Shown here one piece after another: positions 41,970 to 51,938 of a stretch of DNA of 64,000 nt; the stretch's first letter is position 1; every line of letters begins with the position of its first letter. Below the pieces are notes generated by a model. That model was not told the DNA's origin and did no database searches. It saw only the letters and a list, made by a program, of their open reading frames with translations. The translations under genes and the position numbers were made by a program. The DNA comes from Candidatus Methylopumilus universalis (lineage in GTDB: Bacteria; Pseudomonadota; Gammaproteobacteria; Burkholderiales; Methylophilaceae): positions 62,001-126,000 of the forward strand of contig CAMCXI010000005.1 of the NCBI GenBank assembly GCA_945883335.1. Direction: 5' to 3'.

Positions 41970-42162
41970 ATAAAGGCTCACAGCAATGTGGGCTTTTTTA
42001 TGTCTAGAACTTATACACACTTTACTGCAGTGACAGTTTAAAGCTGGCTAATCTTGTCAGGAAAGCCCTATTTCTGAATTACTCGAATAACAGCCGCCCT
42101 CAGCTTTTAATCCATGCTGAAAGTCAGATATACTGATTTGATCAACTTAATAAGGTGAGAAT

Positions 42163-42561
42163 ATGAAGGCGCTAAGAGTGTTATTGATTGTGTTATTTTC
42201 TGTGTACATGCCAATGACATTTGCAGATACACAGGGTGTTGATTTTGTTGATCTCAAAGATGGGGATGTGGTGACTAGCCCATTTAAGGTTAAGTTTGCA
42301 GTGACTGGCATGGTCGTGGCGCCGGCTGGTGAGCCAATCACTAATCATGGGCACCATCATTTGTTAATTAATGTCGAAGGCGTTCCTGCTGGCGAGGTAG
42401 TGCCTGCGGATGAAAAGCATATTCATTTTGGTAAGGGGCAAACGGAAACGTTGGTGAGTTTACCAAGCGGCAGTTACACAATGACTTTGCAGTTTGCAAA
42501 TGGTTTACATCAGTCTTATGGTGAAGTGATGCGAAAAAGCATTCAGATTACGGTGAAGTAA
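42163..42561 (+). CDS. DUF4399 secreted protein
   Basis: A 132-residue protein with a signal peptide (LRVLLIVLFSVYMPMTFA) and the DUF4399 domain, recognised by NHGHHHLLINVEGVPAGEVV and HIHFGKGQTETLVSLPSGSY. The His clusters (NHGHHHL, KHIHFG) may bind a metal, which is not established. It is the first gene right of the tRNA-Phe insertion zone and has its own AAGGTG-type ribosome site. Function is unknown. Confidence 0.9.
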   Translation: MKALRVLLIVLFSVYMPMTFADTQGVDFVDLKDGDVVTSPFKVKFAVTGMVVAPAGEPITNHGHHHLLINVEGVPAGEVVPADEKHIHFGKGQTETLVSLPSGSYTMTLQFANGLHQSYGEVMRKSIQITVK

Positions 42562-42712
42562 AATTTTGTGTCATCGCAAATATCAATAATGAATGCCATC
42601 AAATTTTCAATGGAAATGGCATCCTTTAGTGTCATCTGTCATTGTGACTTTTTTTGCATTGCGGTGTTAGCTGTATGATGGCGCAAAAACGTCGCTCAGG
42701 TCTGCACACATC

Positions 42713-43276
42713 ATGTTAAAACCGCGATTAGAAAATCCAAATGATATTCGTCAGCAAATTTGGCGAGAGCTAGAAAAAGCTTGTCTTGATCGGCATCATG
42801 CTTGGAGAACACCAGTCATGGCGACGACTTCAAGCGATGATTCGGTGAGTGCTAGAACGGTTGTTCTCAGAAAAGTGGATCGATTGAATCAATCTTTGAT
42901 GATTTTCACAGATCAGCGAAGTCTTAAAGTACGTGAAATCATCAAGAAACCCAAAGCAGTATTTGCATTTTGGAGTCCACGTTTAAATTGGCAGCTACGT
43001 GTTGAGGTTGAAGTGTCAGTGATGAAAGATTTAACAATGCTGAATACTTTGTGGCAAACCGTTAAAGATAGCCCAAGTACGATGGATTACTTGCATGCAC
43101 AAGCACCTGGGACAGCTTTAACAAAGGCTACGACTGGACAAGCGCCTGCAACCGAAAACAATCAATTTACTGTGCTAACGGCAGCAGTCATAAAAATCGA
43201 TTGGCTTGAGCTATCCAGAGAAGGACATCGGCGCGCCAAGATAACAAATGACACTTGGGAGTGGCTAGCTCCCTAG
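42713..43276 (+). CDS. pyridoxamine 5'-phosphate oxidase-family flavoprotein
   Basis: A 187-residue protein with the split-barrel flavin fold of the PNPOx family: SARTVVLRKVDRLNQSLMIFTDQRSLKVREI, then AVFAFWSPRLNWQLRVEVEVSV and the C-terminal WLELSREGHRRAKI. It lacks the full set of PNP-specific residues of PdxH and is probably a general FMN-binding oxidoreductase of the Alr4036-like type. Its stop codon overlaps the convergent ADP-ribosylglycohydrolase gene by 4 bases. Confidence 0.85.
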   Translation: MLKPRLENPNDIRQQIWRELEKACLDRHHAWRTPVMATTSSDDSVSARTVVLRKVDRLNQSLMIFTDQRSLKVREIIKKPKAVFAFWSPRLNWQLRVEVEVSVMKDLTMLNTLWQTVKDSPSTMDYLHAQAPGTALTKATTGQAPATENNQFTVLTAAVIKIDWLELSREGHRRAKITNDTWEWLAP

Positions 43277-44382
43277 GCAATCAATCCATCTGATGCATAT
43301 TTTGCAACAAACTGTTCAATTTCGTCGTTAATTTCATCATGTGCGGTGAGCCCATTAACCCAGCGTTCAGGAATGGCGCTTACCCCCAGAGTCGCGCCCA
43401 GTATTGCACCCAACACAGCCCCACGATGGCAGTTATCACCACCGGCATTGGTATTCGCTACCAAAGCACTCTCAAAGTCATCATGGTAACGCGCAGCTAG
43501 ATAAAGTACTGAAGGAAATGCTTGGTCCACGTAACAAGCGGGGCTTAGCAGCCCACCAATGACTTCCAAATCTGATCTTTGGTGAAGGCGCACATTCTCA
43601 AACACCTGATCCGCTGGAAAACCCAAGTTTTGTGCTGCCGCATAGGCAAGCTGCTCTAGATCCGGATTCGTTTCTTGGAAAAGATTAAACAGTAACTTGC
43701 TTAGTTCAAGGGTATGCCGTTCAAGCACGGATGATCGATGCGTCAGCCTTTGTTGCGATAATGCAGCTTCGTTGGTGGCTTGAAGGTTGTTTTCTGCCAA
43801 GCTTGCGAGAATCACCAAAGGCAAACTGACTAAGCCTCCGATAGACGCTGTGTCGTGGCCTTCATTACCCGCGCAGTTTTCTGGTGCCACGCCATTGGCG
43901 TAGTTGGCAAAAAAATCACGATGATAGGATTCTGCGTAGATATCGTTATGTTGATCCGGCGTGGTCATAAAACGAATATAACCGTTCAAGAAGTCTGTTT
44001 GATTATAAGCACCCTTGCCATTGAGCGTGCGCATCAACACTCGGGCACACAACAAATTAAGGGTGTTATCACCAGCATGCATTCCCTGGTGATAATGGCG
44101 ATTGGCTGGACCCCAGTGATGTTTTTTTCCTTTAAGAATCACATCGCCAACAATATCCCCATCCTGAGAGCCGCGACCAGCTTTTGCGGTGTTTGCTAAA
44201 GACATAATCGAGTTAGGATGATGTGATTTGGGAGCGTGATAATCACGTATCTGACCAAAGTCTTTTGCTAATGCAGAGATGTCGTAATACCAATGCACTG
44301 GCATTGAGAGAGAATCCCCAACAAACAAACCCCATAACAAGCCTCTCATTCGATCAGCCTTACTTGGAAGTTTATAAGTCAT
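43273..44382 (-). CDS. ADP-ribosylglycohydrolase family protein
   Basis: A 369-residue member of the ADP-ribosyl-acceptor hydrolase family. Metal-binding motifs are visible: GLLWGLFVGDSLSMPVHWYYD near the start, GHDTASIGGLVSLPLVI in the middle and NTNAGGDNCHRGAVLGAILGA near residue 310, where Asp residues bind the two Mg ions. It would remove ADP-ribose from a modified target such as a protein or nucleic acid. The ATG at 44382 has GAAGGA 8 bases upstream; earlier in-frame ATGs up to 44433 are possible. The substrate is unknown. Confidence 0.9.
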   Translation of the reverse strand: MTYKLPSKADRMRGLLWGLFVGDSLSMPVHWYYDISALAKDFGQIRDYHAPKSHHPNSIMSLANTAKAGRGSQDGDIVGDVILKGKKHHWGPANRHYHQGMHAGDNTLNLLCARVLMRTLNGKGAYNQTDFLNGYIRFMTTPDQHNDIYAESYHRDFFANYANGVAPENCAGNEGHDTASIGGLVSLPLVILASLAENNLQATNEAALSQQRLTHRSSVLERHTLELSKLLFNLFQETNPDLEQLAYAAAQNLGFPADQVFENVRLHQRSDLEVIGGLLSPACYVDQAFPSVLYLAARYHDDFESALVANTNAGGDNCHRGAVLGAILGATLGVSAIPERWVNGLTAHDEINDEIEQFVAKYASDGLIA

Positions 44383-44520
44383 ATGAGGGTCCTTCATTGT
44401 AGTCATTGGAAAATCAGCTTTTAAGACTACCAATGAAGGGCAAAGTTTAAAATATTATGTATTAACCATGACGATCTGGTACAAAATGAAACTCTTAACA
44501 TAAAAACCTCTCTTAATATT

Positions 44521-45123
44521 ATGGAAAAAATATCGCACTTTCAAGCCGTTAACTTTTCGGACTATTTCGCATTATCTTGCACTAAGTTCCTACGGTTCTT
44601 TGCCGATACTTTTTTTGCGGGAAGGTATGGTCACCGAGCTGTCGTTTTAGAAACCGTTGCCGCCGTGCCTGGCATGGTGGGTGGTGCGCTTCAACATCTC
44701 AAATCTTTAAGATGCATGAAAAGTGATGATGGCTGGATTAAAGTCCTTTTAGACGAAGCCGAAAACGAGCGTATGCACTTGATGACCTTTATTGAGATTG
44801 CAAAGCCCAATGCATTTGAACGGTTGATGATTGTCGTGGCACAGGGCTTATTTTATAACCTTTTCTTTTTGCTTTATTTATTCTCAGCAAAAACCGCGCA
44901 CAGGCTAGTAGGTTACTTTGAAGAAGAAGCTGTTTATAGCTACAGCGAATACTTGAATGGCGTTGAGAACGGAAAGTATGAAAATATTGCTGCACCCCAG
45001 ATTGCCATTACCTATTGGAATCTTGGCCAAGATGCAAGATTGTCAGATGTGATTATTGCTGTCAGAAATGACGAAATGAACCACCGTGATGTTAACCATC
45101 ACTTTGCGACGCTGTTAACTTAA
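44521..45123 (+). CDS. alternative oxidase (AOX)
   Basis: A 200-residue diiron quinol oxidase. The Glu/His ligands are visible: AVVLETVAAVPGMVGG (first Glu), DEAENERMHLMTF (Glu and His), GYFEEEAVYSYSEYL (Glu) and RNDEMNHRDVNHHFA (Glu, His). Two hydrophobic stretches (around 105-125) suit monotopic membrane attachment. It passes electrons from ubiquinol to oxygen without pumping protons and resists cyanide and nitric oxide. Shorter than plant AOX because no transit sequence is present. It is monocistronic; no NO sensor is seen beside it. Confidence 0.94.
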   Translation: MEKISHFQAVNFSDYFALSCTKFLRFFADTFFAGRYGHRAVVLETVAAVPGMVGGALQHLKSLRCMKSDDGWIKVLLDEAENERMHLMTFIEIAKPNAFERLMIVVAQGLFYNLFFLLYLFSAKTAHRLVGYFEEEAVYSYSEYLNGVENGKYENIAAPQIAITYWNLGQDARLSDVIIAVRNDEMNHRDVNHHFATLLT

Positions 45124-45333
45124 TTAGTTATTACGTACTTTTTTAAGTGTTAAATACAGATTATTTTAATGCTTTGCAAGATCAGCTTGTCTTATTTGCA
45201 ATAGTTCTCTATCAATATTGAGAAATTGTAATTAAAGCGATTAAAAAATTATCTCTCATATTTTTGCAATATGCATATCGCTATAGCGGAAGTGCCAAGG
45301 GTCGATTCGTAAACCTTAAAAATAGAGACGTTG

Positions 45334-46125
45334 TTAGTAAGCAATCGAGTATCCAAGATAAGCAAAGGGCTGGAATCGTGTTTCCACAATTGGACTGTTT
45401 GCCTGTTGATCCCCTAATCTAGTCACCGCCGCACCGAACAAAATGTAGCTGTTTGTTCCAACTAAGTATGATCCGTTAATACCGGCTTTATATTCCACAC
45501 TTGAGCCTGCCGAATACTGTGGTCTAGGCAACGTAGCCTCACTCGCACTTACGCCAAAGTAATAGTCATTAAACTTGCGATCGCTCCATGTTAAGCCAAG
45601 GCTGCCGTTCAGCTTGAAGGTGTTGTCGCGGTATAGATTTTTAATAAACTGTAAATCAACCGTTTGACCATTACTTGCACCGCCCGCATCAAGTCCCCAT
45701 TGCGCATTAATTGTTCCAAAATCAGTTTGCCAGCGAATTGCAGGGCCAATTTCAACAGTGAAATCACGATCTCGCATGCCGCGCGTCATCCTTCCATCGC
45801 CAGCATCCCAACCGAATCTGGCTTGCGCAGCCAAGCCAATACGAATGCGCTTATCATCTGAATCTAGCAACCAAACACCCGCTTGAAGGGCATTAATATA
45901 GAAACGATCTACATAATTGGCGTTGATAATCGGCAATGCCATTAACCTAAACTCGTCTGAACCCGATGTTTTAGGGAGCACCGCTAAGCCAACACCATAA
46001 AGATTTCTACTCCGTGGAATTGCAGTTTCTGTGTCACGATCAATTTTATCGTTAGCTTGCGCGCCCGAAATGCAAAGGAAGCATGTCATTAAAACAAATA
46101 TTTTGGACAGAAAAAAATTACGCAT
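45334..46125 (-). CDS. MipA/OmpV family outer-membrane protein
   Basis: A 263-residue protein with signal peptide (KIFVLMTCFLCISGAQA) and the beta-barrel pattern of MipA/OmpV: LYGVGLAVLPKTSGSDEFRLMALPIINANYVDRFYINALQAG, YRDNTFKLNGSLGLTWSDRKFNDYYFGVSASEA and the C-terminal aromatic end FQPFAYLGYSIAY. MipA proteins act as scaffolds for murein enzymes or in stress responses, but the role is not settled. The complete length is normal. About 210 bases separate it from the alternative-oxidase gene; no feature is seen there. Confidence 0.9.
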   Translation of the reverse strand: MRNFFLSKIFVLMTCFLCISGAQANDKIDRDTETAIPRSRNLYGVGLAVLPKTSGSDEFRLMALPIINANYVDRFYINALQAGVWLLDSDDKRIRIGLAAQARFGWDAGDGRMTRGMRDRDFTVEIGPAIRWQTDFGTINAQWGLDAGGASNGQTVDLQFIKNLYRDNTFKLNGSLGLTWSDRKFNDYYFGVSASEATLPRPQYSAGSSVEYKAGINGSYLVGTNSYILFGAAVTRLGDQQANSPIVETRFQPFAYLGYSIAY

Positions 46126-46243
46126 ATTTAGCCTACCTACAATTCTATTTAGTTAATAACACTATTATTAAGTTTAAGTAGCAAATACATCTTTTCATTT
46201 TTTGTTCCATGATGAAAAAATGCAACTGCACAAGAATGACGCC

Positions 46244-46810
46244 CTACTCCACTTCAATCAACACTTCATTTCGCCTCAAGAAAGGCAATGTCCAAGGCGG
46301 ATTGTATCTTGCTAATTCAGCATTCCCAAGGACCTTTAGCTGTTTAGTGCTTATCCATTGCTCTAGGTCATTGACTTTTTTAGCCATTTTCTCTTCATCC
46401 ACTAAGCCAGAAAATTGAATCGCTGCAAACTTCTTTGCTGGAATGGGTTTGATCTTAACAACTGGATTGTTTGGCTTAGGCAAGGTTTCTAAGGTGTATT
46501 GACTAGGCATTACAAAATTTACTTTCCAGCCAGCACCAGACTGCTCAACATTTACTGGCGCCGTCATGAAGATTTTCTCCGCATGTGGCTCAATCAATAC
46601 TGGGGCCGTCATACTTATCTTTTCAGACTTGCCAGAGGTTGCAATATTGTTGCCAAAAATAAAGTCGGCAATCAGCTTAAAGCCCTTGCTTGAAGCCTCA
46701 CGCATTGTGCCACTTACAAGGACCTCAGCGAGGATTTTTGGCTCATACAGACGCAACTCAAAAGACTGGTCTTTCTCGAGCAGCGTAAATTTCGGTTCTT
46801 CTGTCGCCAT
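46244..46810 (-). CDS. SOUL-family heme-binding protein
   Basis: A 188-residue cytosolic protein of the SOUL/HBP family, recognised by EPKFTLLEKDQSFELRLYEP, KISMTAPVLIEPHAEKIFMTAPV, NFVMPSQYTLETLPKPNNP and the RRNEVLIEVE C-terminus. It has no signal peptide. Members bind heme or tetrapyrroles weakly; the bacterial role is unclear. It follows the EF-hand gene on the same strand with a terminator between them, so it is probably a separate unit. Confidence 0.9.
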   Translation of the reverse strand: MATEEPKFTLLEKDQSFELRLYEPKILAEVLVSGTMREASSKGFKLIADFIFGNNIATSGKSEKISMTAPVLIEPHAEKIFMTAPVNVEQSGAGWKVNFVMPSQYTLETLPKPNNPVVKIKPIPAKKFAAIQFSGLVDEEKMAKKVNDLEQWISTKQLKVLGNAELARYNPPWTLPFLRRNEVLIEVE

Positions 46811-46881
46811 GGCTGTGTTTCAGAAAACAAGTAAAGTGAAGATCCATAATAGCATTGTATGTCTCGATTATTTTGTAAACA

Positions 46882-46905
46882 AAAAGGCAGACTACGCTGC
46901 CTTTT
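46882..46905. terminator. bidirectional terminator downstream of the EF-hand gene
   Basis: AAAAGGCAG / CTGCCTTTT with loop ACTACG; on the minus strand it is followed by TTGTTT. Confidence 0.85.
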
Positions 46906-46924
46906 GCAAAAGGGTCGTCACTGA

Positions 46925-47221
46925 TTATTTTGAGCGTTTTTGATGCAGTTGATCATTTTCGTTGTAGGGTTTACGTCCACAGGCATTGACCTCTTTTTTC
47001 GTCAGTGTGCCATCTTTATTCGTGTCCATCACATCAAAATTCTCACCACAAACCGCTTTGGCCTCTTCACGATCTAGGGTGCCATCTTTGTCTTTATCAG
47101 CTTGCTCAAACGTAACCTTTGAATGCATTTTGCAATGCTCGCCCATGCTGTCATGATCAGCAAATGCTGTCCCAGCCGCAGTCAATGTCACTGCAATCAT
47201 TAAGGTCTGAATTCTTTTCAT
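46925..47221 (-). CDS. secreted EF-hand protein
   Basis: A 98-residue protein with signal peptide (MKRIQTLMIAVTLTAAGTAFA) and two EF-hand loops: DKDKDGTLDREEA and DTNKDGTLTKKEV, each with the DxDxDG calcium ligands and a Glu at position 12. It also has Cys residues (EHCKMH, KAVCGENF, VNACG). It is presumably a periplasmic calcium-binding protein. ATG 47221 with AGGA upstream starts the signal peptide; an in-frame upstream start (47269) would add an unlikely leader. Confidence 0.88.
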   Translation of the reverse strand: MKRIQTLMIAVTLTAAGTAFADHDSMGEHCKMHSKVTFEQADKDKDGTLDREEAKAVCGENFDVMDTNKDGTLTKKEVNACGRKPYNENDQLHQKRSK

Positions 47222-47426
47222 TATCTTGATTCCTAAGTAAACTTTTATTTTATGATTGTATTTTACCATGCTAAGTTCAAAGAAAATTGAAGTAAATCCA
47301 GCTTGAACATTCTAATAAAAAAACATGAGTAGACTATGCTCACATAAATTTGTAATAAAAATGCAATGGTTGCCATATAATACAAATTAATTATATTTTT
47401 TCATTAAGAATAGAAAGCGTAAGGTA

Positions 47427-47771
47427 ATGGCCAAATATAAAGAGATTTATCAGAGGTTTCTCAATCTAGCAAACGCAGTTGAAGAGCTTGCAGAATTTCC
47501 AGTATTGGATCCTGTTGAGCAAAAAATGTTGGCGCTGCTCAGCAAATATTGGTCTGGAAAGCAAAAGATCACTGTGGTTGAGGCAATGCACATGACCAAT
47601 GAAATCTCTACTTCTACTATTTTCCGCTACCTCAAAAAGTTGCGCCAAAAAGGCTATATTGAGTTGGTGGTAGATGATTTTGACAACCGCGTAAAATATG
47701 TTTCCGCGACCGCACAGACGGATAGTTACTTCAACAAAATGGGCAAGCTCATGATGAAAGCTACAAGCTAA
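47427..47771 (+). CDS. MarR-like winged-helix regulator
   Basis: A 114-residue DNA-binding protein. After a helical start (residues 1-40) a winged helix follows (KITVVEAMHMTNEISTSTIF, then RYLKKLRQKGYIELVVDDFDNRVKYVSA). No ligand domain is visible. The promoter just upstream has TATAAT (about 47376) in an AT-rich spacer divergent from the EF-hand gene. It precedes the broken membrane gene and rhodanese/TusA genes and may control them. Confidence 0.85.
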   Translation: MAKYKEIYQRFLNLANAVEELAEFPVLDPVEQKMLALLSKYWSGKQKITVVEAMHMTNEISTSTIFRYLKKLRQKGYIELVVDDFDNRVKYVSATAQTDSYFNKMGKLMMKATS

Positions 47772-47790
47772 AAACTGCTGAGATCTTCCG

Positions 47791-48348
47791 ATGCATTTGT
47801 TTTTCAATCACATAAGCAAAGCGGCGCTTTGTATATTTGGCGTTGTTTTGGCTTGGGTATGCTTTTTTAGACTGAATAGCTTTATTTTTTCATACCTTGA
47901 AGAAACCCAGTTTATTAATCGGATTTTTATACCATCAGGCATTCGTTTGGTCAGCGTGCTTTTGTTGGATGAACTTGCAGTGGTTGGACTATTTATTGGC
48001 GCGATCATCACGAGCCCTGTATTTTCAATCAACATGACTGAAACCTTAGTCATTGGTCTCATTTCGGCACTAAACCCTTAAATTGCTGTTCACATCACCA
48101 AACATTTACTCAAGGTAGACCATATCCTCTCTCAACTACGTGCGAAAGAGCTGATTTTAATGGCTATATTTTCTGCAGCATTTAATACTCTAAGTCATCA
48201 TTTATACTTTGATTTGGCAGCACTTAAACCCTCCTGGGCAAACTGCGTTAAAATGTTCGAGGGTGACTTAGTGGGCATTGCATTAACGTTAATACTTTTC
48301 AATATCGCATTAAAACTCATCAGAAGATCAACGCTCGCAAACGCTTAA
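47791..48348 (+). pseudogene. membrane protein gene split by an in-frame TAA
   Basis: Two frames in the same phase are separated only by a TAA at 48079-48081: the first ends LVIGLISALNP, the second continues IAVHITKHLLKVDHILSQL and runs to RRSTLANA. Together they give ~185 residues with about four TM helices, so the TAA most likely replaced a Tyr codon. The parts have no independent start (a later ATG at 48160 would yield a truncated product). A sequencing error is possible. Function unknown. Confidence 0.8.
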
Positions 48349-48364
48349 CATTCACAAAGTACTT

Positions 48365-48688
48365 ATGAAAAAATTTCAAGATATTGAAGCAGCTGCACTT
48401 CACTCACTGCTCGAAACACAAAAAATTTATCTGATCGATGTACGTAATGACGATGAAGTTGCGCGAGGTGTTATTCCAGGCGCCATTTACATCACCTTAT
48501 CCTCTATCCCCTCCGTTGATTTATCACCGCTAGAAAATCAAACCGTGGTGTTTTACTGCCACGCAGGGGTGCGCTCCGCACAGGCCGCTGGTTTTGTAGC
48601 GGAAAAAGTCGAAGCGAACATTTATAATTTGCGCGGTGGCGTTTTAGCTTGGGCGAATGCCGGCTTTGGATTGATAGAACTTAAGTAA
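48365..48688 (+). CDS. rhodanese-like protein
   Basis: A 107-residue single-domain sulfurtransferase: LIDVRNDDEVARGVIPGAIYI and the active-site loop VVFYCHAGVRSAQAAGFV (Cys persulfide) followed by NLRGGVLAWANAGFGL. It is cytosolic, with no signal peptide. Just 4 bases separate its stop from the tusA-like start, so the two are one operon. It probably hands sulfur to the TusA-like protein. Confidence 0.93.
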   Translation: MKKFQDIEAAALHSLLETQKIYLIDVRNDDEVARGVIPGAIYITLSSIPSVDLSPLENQTVVFYCHAGVRSAQAAGFVAEKVEANIYNLRGGVLAWANAGFGLIELK

Positions 48689-48692
48689 ACAC

Positions 48693-48941
48693 ATGATGAA
48701 TTTTGATCAAGACCTGAACACACGCGGCCTCAAATGCCCGCTCCCAATTTTGCGCTGCAAAAAAGCGCTTTCTGAGCTAGAAGCTGGCCAAGTACTCAAA
48801 GCTTATGCGACTGACCCTGGCGCTGTAAAAGACTTTCAAGCGTTTTGCAAACAAACGGGCCACGTGATGCTTTCTTTAGAGGAAACTAAAGAAGTAGATA
48901 CAATTGTGTTTGTTTTTCACATACAAAAAAAGGCGGCTTAG
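48693..48941 (+). CDS. TusA-family sulfurtransferase
   Basis: An 82-residue protein with the TusA signature TRGLKCPLPILRCKKALSEL, in which the Cys carries a persulfide, and the C-terminal TGHVMLSLEETKEVDTIVFVFHI. It acts as a small sulfur carrier, paired with rhodanese. Start ATG at 48693 or 48696 (ATGATG). Its end is followed by a terminator that overlaps the stop codon. Confidence 0.92.
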   Translation: MMNFDQDLNTRGLKCPLPILRCKKALSELEAGQVLKAYATDPGAVKDFQAFCKQTGHVMLSLEETKEVDTIVFVFHIQKKAA

Positions 48942-48961
48942 TTTTTTACTTGGCCGCCTTT
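48930..48961. terminator. bidirectional terminator between tusA-like gene and valS
   Basis: AAGGCGGC / GCCGCCTT with a 15-base T-rich loop; A-run left and T's right. Confidence 0.82.
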
Positions 48962-48982
48962 CTGAAGTTCACTGAATCAAAC

Positions 48983-51877
48983 TTATTTAGCTAGTTTTGC
49001 CAATTGCGCATTTAGCTTATCTAAGCTCGCTGTAAATTCCGCAACCCGGGCTTTCTCTTGACTCACAACCTCCGCTGGTGCGCGCGCTACAAAACTCTCA
49101 TTGGTTAACTTTCCATTTGCCTTCGAAATTTCAGCTGACAAACGTGTGATTTCTTTACCCAAACGATCTTTTTCAGCCGCAACATCAATCTCGATTTTTA
49201 GCATGAGTCTGAAATCACCTGCTAATGCCACTGGTGCATCTGCCTCAGGCAAATCAGCCACAATTTCGACATCTGCCAACTTAGCCAAGGCTTTTAGGTG
49301 TGGCGCATAGGCTGGTAACTTAGTGACATCACCAGCCGCAATCAAAGGCACTTTAGTTGCAGGCGAAATATTCATTTCGCCACGCAAGCTACGGCAAGCG
49401 TCAACGGATTCTTTTAGCAAGGCCACCCAAGCTTCTGCAGCCTCATCAATCTTTTCAGGCTGAGCTTTTGGGTAGGCTTCCAACATAATGCTTGGGCCAG
49501 TACGTCCGCTCATTTTGCCTATCGTTTGCCAAATCTCTTCCGTGATAAATGGCATGACTGGATGTGCCAGACGAAGAATGGTTTCTAAAACACGCAGCAA
49601 TGTGCGGCGAGTTGCCCGTTTTTCAGCGTCTGAACCTTGCTGGATTTGTACCTTAGCAATCTCCAAATACCAATCGCAATACTCGTCCCACACAAACTTA
49701 TAAATACTTTGCGCGACGTTGTCAAAACGGTAATCTGCAAACCCTTTTTCAATATCAGTTTCCACACGTTGCAATAGACTCACAATCCAACGATCCGCTT
49801 GTGAGAAGCTTAAATAACCTTCTGGCTGACTGCTGCATTCCTCAAAGCCACAATCTTGACCTTCAGTATTCATCAGGACAAAGCGGGTTGCGTTCCACAA
49901 TTTATTGCAGAAATTACGGTAGCCTTCGCAGCGATGCATATCAAACTTGATATCACGACCAGGGCTCGCAAGGCTCGCAAATGTAAAGCGCAAGGCATCT
50001 GTACCAAAAGCCGAAATGCCTTCAGGGAATTCTTTGCGTGTTTTCTTTTCAATGCTTTCCGCTTGTTTAGGATTCATCAAGCCAGTGGTGCGCTTCTTCA
50101 ATAAATCTTCTAGCGAAATGCCATCTATCAAATCAATCGGATCAAGCACATTGCCCTTTGATTTAGACATTTTTTGGCCTTCCGCATCGCGGATTAAGCC
50201 ATGAACATAAACATCTTTAAATGGAATTTTGCCTGTGATGTGCTTGGCCATCATGACCATACGCGCTACCCAGAAGAAAATAATATCGAAGCCCGTCACC
50301 AGGACAGATGAAGGCAAGAACTGTTGCAAGGCAACATTAGCAGCATCTTTCGCTTCGTCGCCCGTCCAATCTAAGGTAGAGAATGGCCAAAGCGCTGATG
50401 AAAACCAAGTGTCGAGTACGTCATCATCACGTTTTAGATTGCCTGTATAGCCATCTTTCGCGGCCAAAGCTTTTGCTTCGGCTTCGTCATGTGCCACATA
50501 CACTTTGCCATCATCGCTATACCAAGCTGGGATTTGATGCCCCCACCAAAGCTGGCGTGAAATACACCAATCTTGAATGTTATTGAGCCATTGGTTATAA
50601 GTATTGACCCAGTTTTCTGGATAGAACTTAATTTCACCTGAGGCCACTACATCAATCGCTTTTTGCGTAATACTCTTGCCATCAGCAGCTGGCTTGCTCA
50701 TCGCCACAAACCATTGATCAGTCAGCATAGGCTCAATCACCACGCCAGTGCGGTCACCGCGTGGCACTTTGAGTTTGTGTTTATCAATCTTGACTAAATA
50801 ACCTTGTGCTTCTAAATCTGCAACGATTTGCTTTCGCGCAGCAAAGCGCTCTAACCCAACGAGGTTTTTAGGTAAATCGATCGATGGTTTTGCTTCGCCG
50901 TTAGCGGCATAAACTTCTGCTGTGCTTGGTACGAAACCTTCAAGGTTCAAGATAATGATCTTATCCAAACCCTGTCGTTGGCCAACCATATTATCGTTAA
51001 AGTCATGCGCTGGCGTCACTTTTACCACGCCTGTTCCAAACTCTTTATCCACATAATCGTCAGCGATAATCGGGATTTCACGGTCGCACAATGGTAATTT
51101 CACATATTTGCCAATCAAGTGCTTGTAACGCTCATCTTCAGGATGCACCATCACTGCAACGTCACCTAACATGGTTTCTGGACGTGTCGTCGCAACGGTT
51201 AATTGACCTGAGCCATCCGCCAACGGATAGTTGATATGCCACATTGAGCCATCTTCTTCTTCAGAAATGACTTCTAAATCTGAAACGGCTGTGCCGAGTT
51301 TAGGGTCCCAATTCACCAAGCGTTTACCGCGGTAAATCAAACCTTCGTTATATAGGCGCACAAAACTTTCAGTCACCACTTTATTAAGGCCAGCATCCAT
51401 CGTGAAGCGCTCACGCGACCAGTCAGGTGATGTGCCCAAGCGTCGCATTTGCTTCGTTATTGTGCCGCCTGAGTATTCTTTCCATTCCCACACTTTTTCT
51501 AGGAATTTCTCGCGGCCCAGGTCATGCCGACTAATACCTTGCGCATCTAATTGACGCTCAACAACGATTTGCGTTGCAATCCCCGCGTGGTCAGTGCCCG
51601 GCTGCCAAAGCGTATTATCGCCGCGCATACGGTGGTAACGCGTTAACGCGTCCATGATGGTTTGGTTAAAGCCATGCCCCATGTGCAGGGTGCCCGTCAC
51701 ATTAGGTGGTGGAAGCAAGATGCAGAAGTTATCCTGCTTAGTGGTGTCTAAACCAGCAGCGTAATAGCCTTGGCTTTCCCAGAATTCGTACCACTTGCTC
51801 TCAAGGGTTTTAGGGTCAAAGGACTTGGCAAGTTCGCTACCTGCCGCCGTATTGTTTTGTTGGGTGTCTGTATTCAT
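48983..51877 (-). CDS. valS: valyl-tRNA synthetase
   Basis: A 964-residue class I synthetase. The HIGH motif is [20 protein letters not shown] is [17 protein letters not shown], and the tRNA anticodon-binding domain and C-terminal coiled-coil ([10 protein letters not shown]) close the protein. Length is normal (E. coli 951). The editing CP1 domain lies at ~190-350. It is preceded by the moeB-like gene, which is also on the minus strand about 60 bases upstream. Confidence 0.98.
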   Translation of the reverse strand: MNTDTQQNNTAAGSELAKSFDPKTLESKWYEFWESQGYYAAGLDTTKQDNFCILLPPPNVTGTLHMGHGFNQTIMDALTRYHRMRGDNTLWQPGTDHAGIATQIVVERQLDAQGISRHDLGREKFLEKVWEWKEYSGGTITKQMRRLGTSPDWSRERFTMDAGLNKVVTESFVRLYNEGLIYRGKRLVNWDPKLGTAVSDLEVISEEEDGSMWHINYPLADGSGQLTVATTRPETMLGDVAVMVHPEDERYKHLIGKYVKLPLCDREIPIIADDYVDKEFGTGVVKVTPAHDFNDNMVGQRQGLDKIIILNLEGFVPSTAEVYAANGEAKPSIDLPKNLVGLERFAARKQIVADLEAQGYLVKIDKHKLKVPRGDRTGVVIEPMLTDQWFVAMSKPAADGKSITQKAIDVVASGEIKFYPENWVNTYNQWLNNIQDWCISRQLWWGHQIPAWYSDDGKVYVAHDEAEAKALAAKDGYTGNLKRDDDVLDTWFSSALWPFSTLDWTGDEAKDAANVALQQFLPSSVLVTGFDIIFFWVARMVMMAKHITGKIPFKDVYVHGLIRDAEGQKMSKSKGNVLDPIDLIDGISLEDLLKKRTTGLMNPKQAESIEKKTRKEFPEGISAFGTDALRFTFASLASPGRDIKFDMHRCEGYRNFCNKLWNATRFVLMNTEGQDCGFEECSSQPEGYLSFSQADRWIVSLLQRVETDIEKGFADYRFDNVAQSIYKFVWDEYCDWYLEIAKVQIQQGSDAEKRATRRTLLRVLETILRLAHPVMPFITEEIWQTIGKMSGRTGPSIMLEAYPKAQPEKIDEAAEAWVALLKESVDACRSLRGEMNISPATKVPLIAAGDVTKLPAYAPHLKALAKLADVEIVADLPEADAPVALAGDFRLMLKIEIDVAAEKDRLGKEITRLSAEISKANGKLTNESFVARAPAEVVSQEKARVAEFTASLDKLNAQLAKLAK

Positions 51878-51938
51878 GTAGTAATTTTAACATAAGGCCT
51901 TGTGTCAGCCATATCAGCATGAAAGCCGTCTTCAAAAA

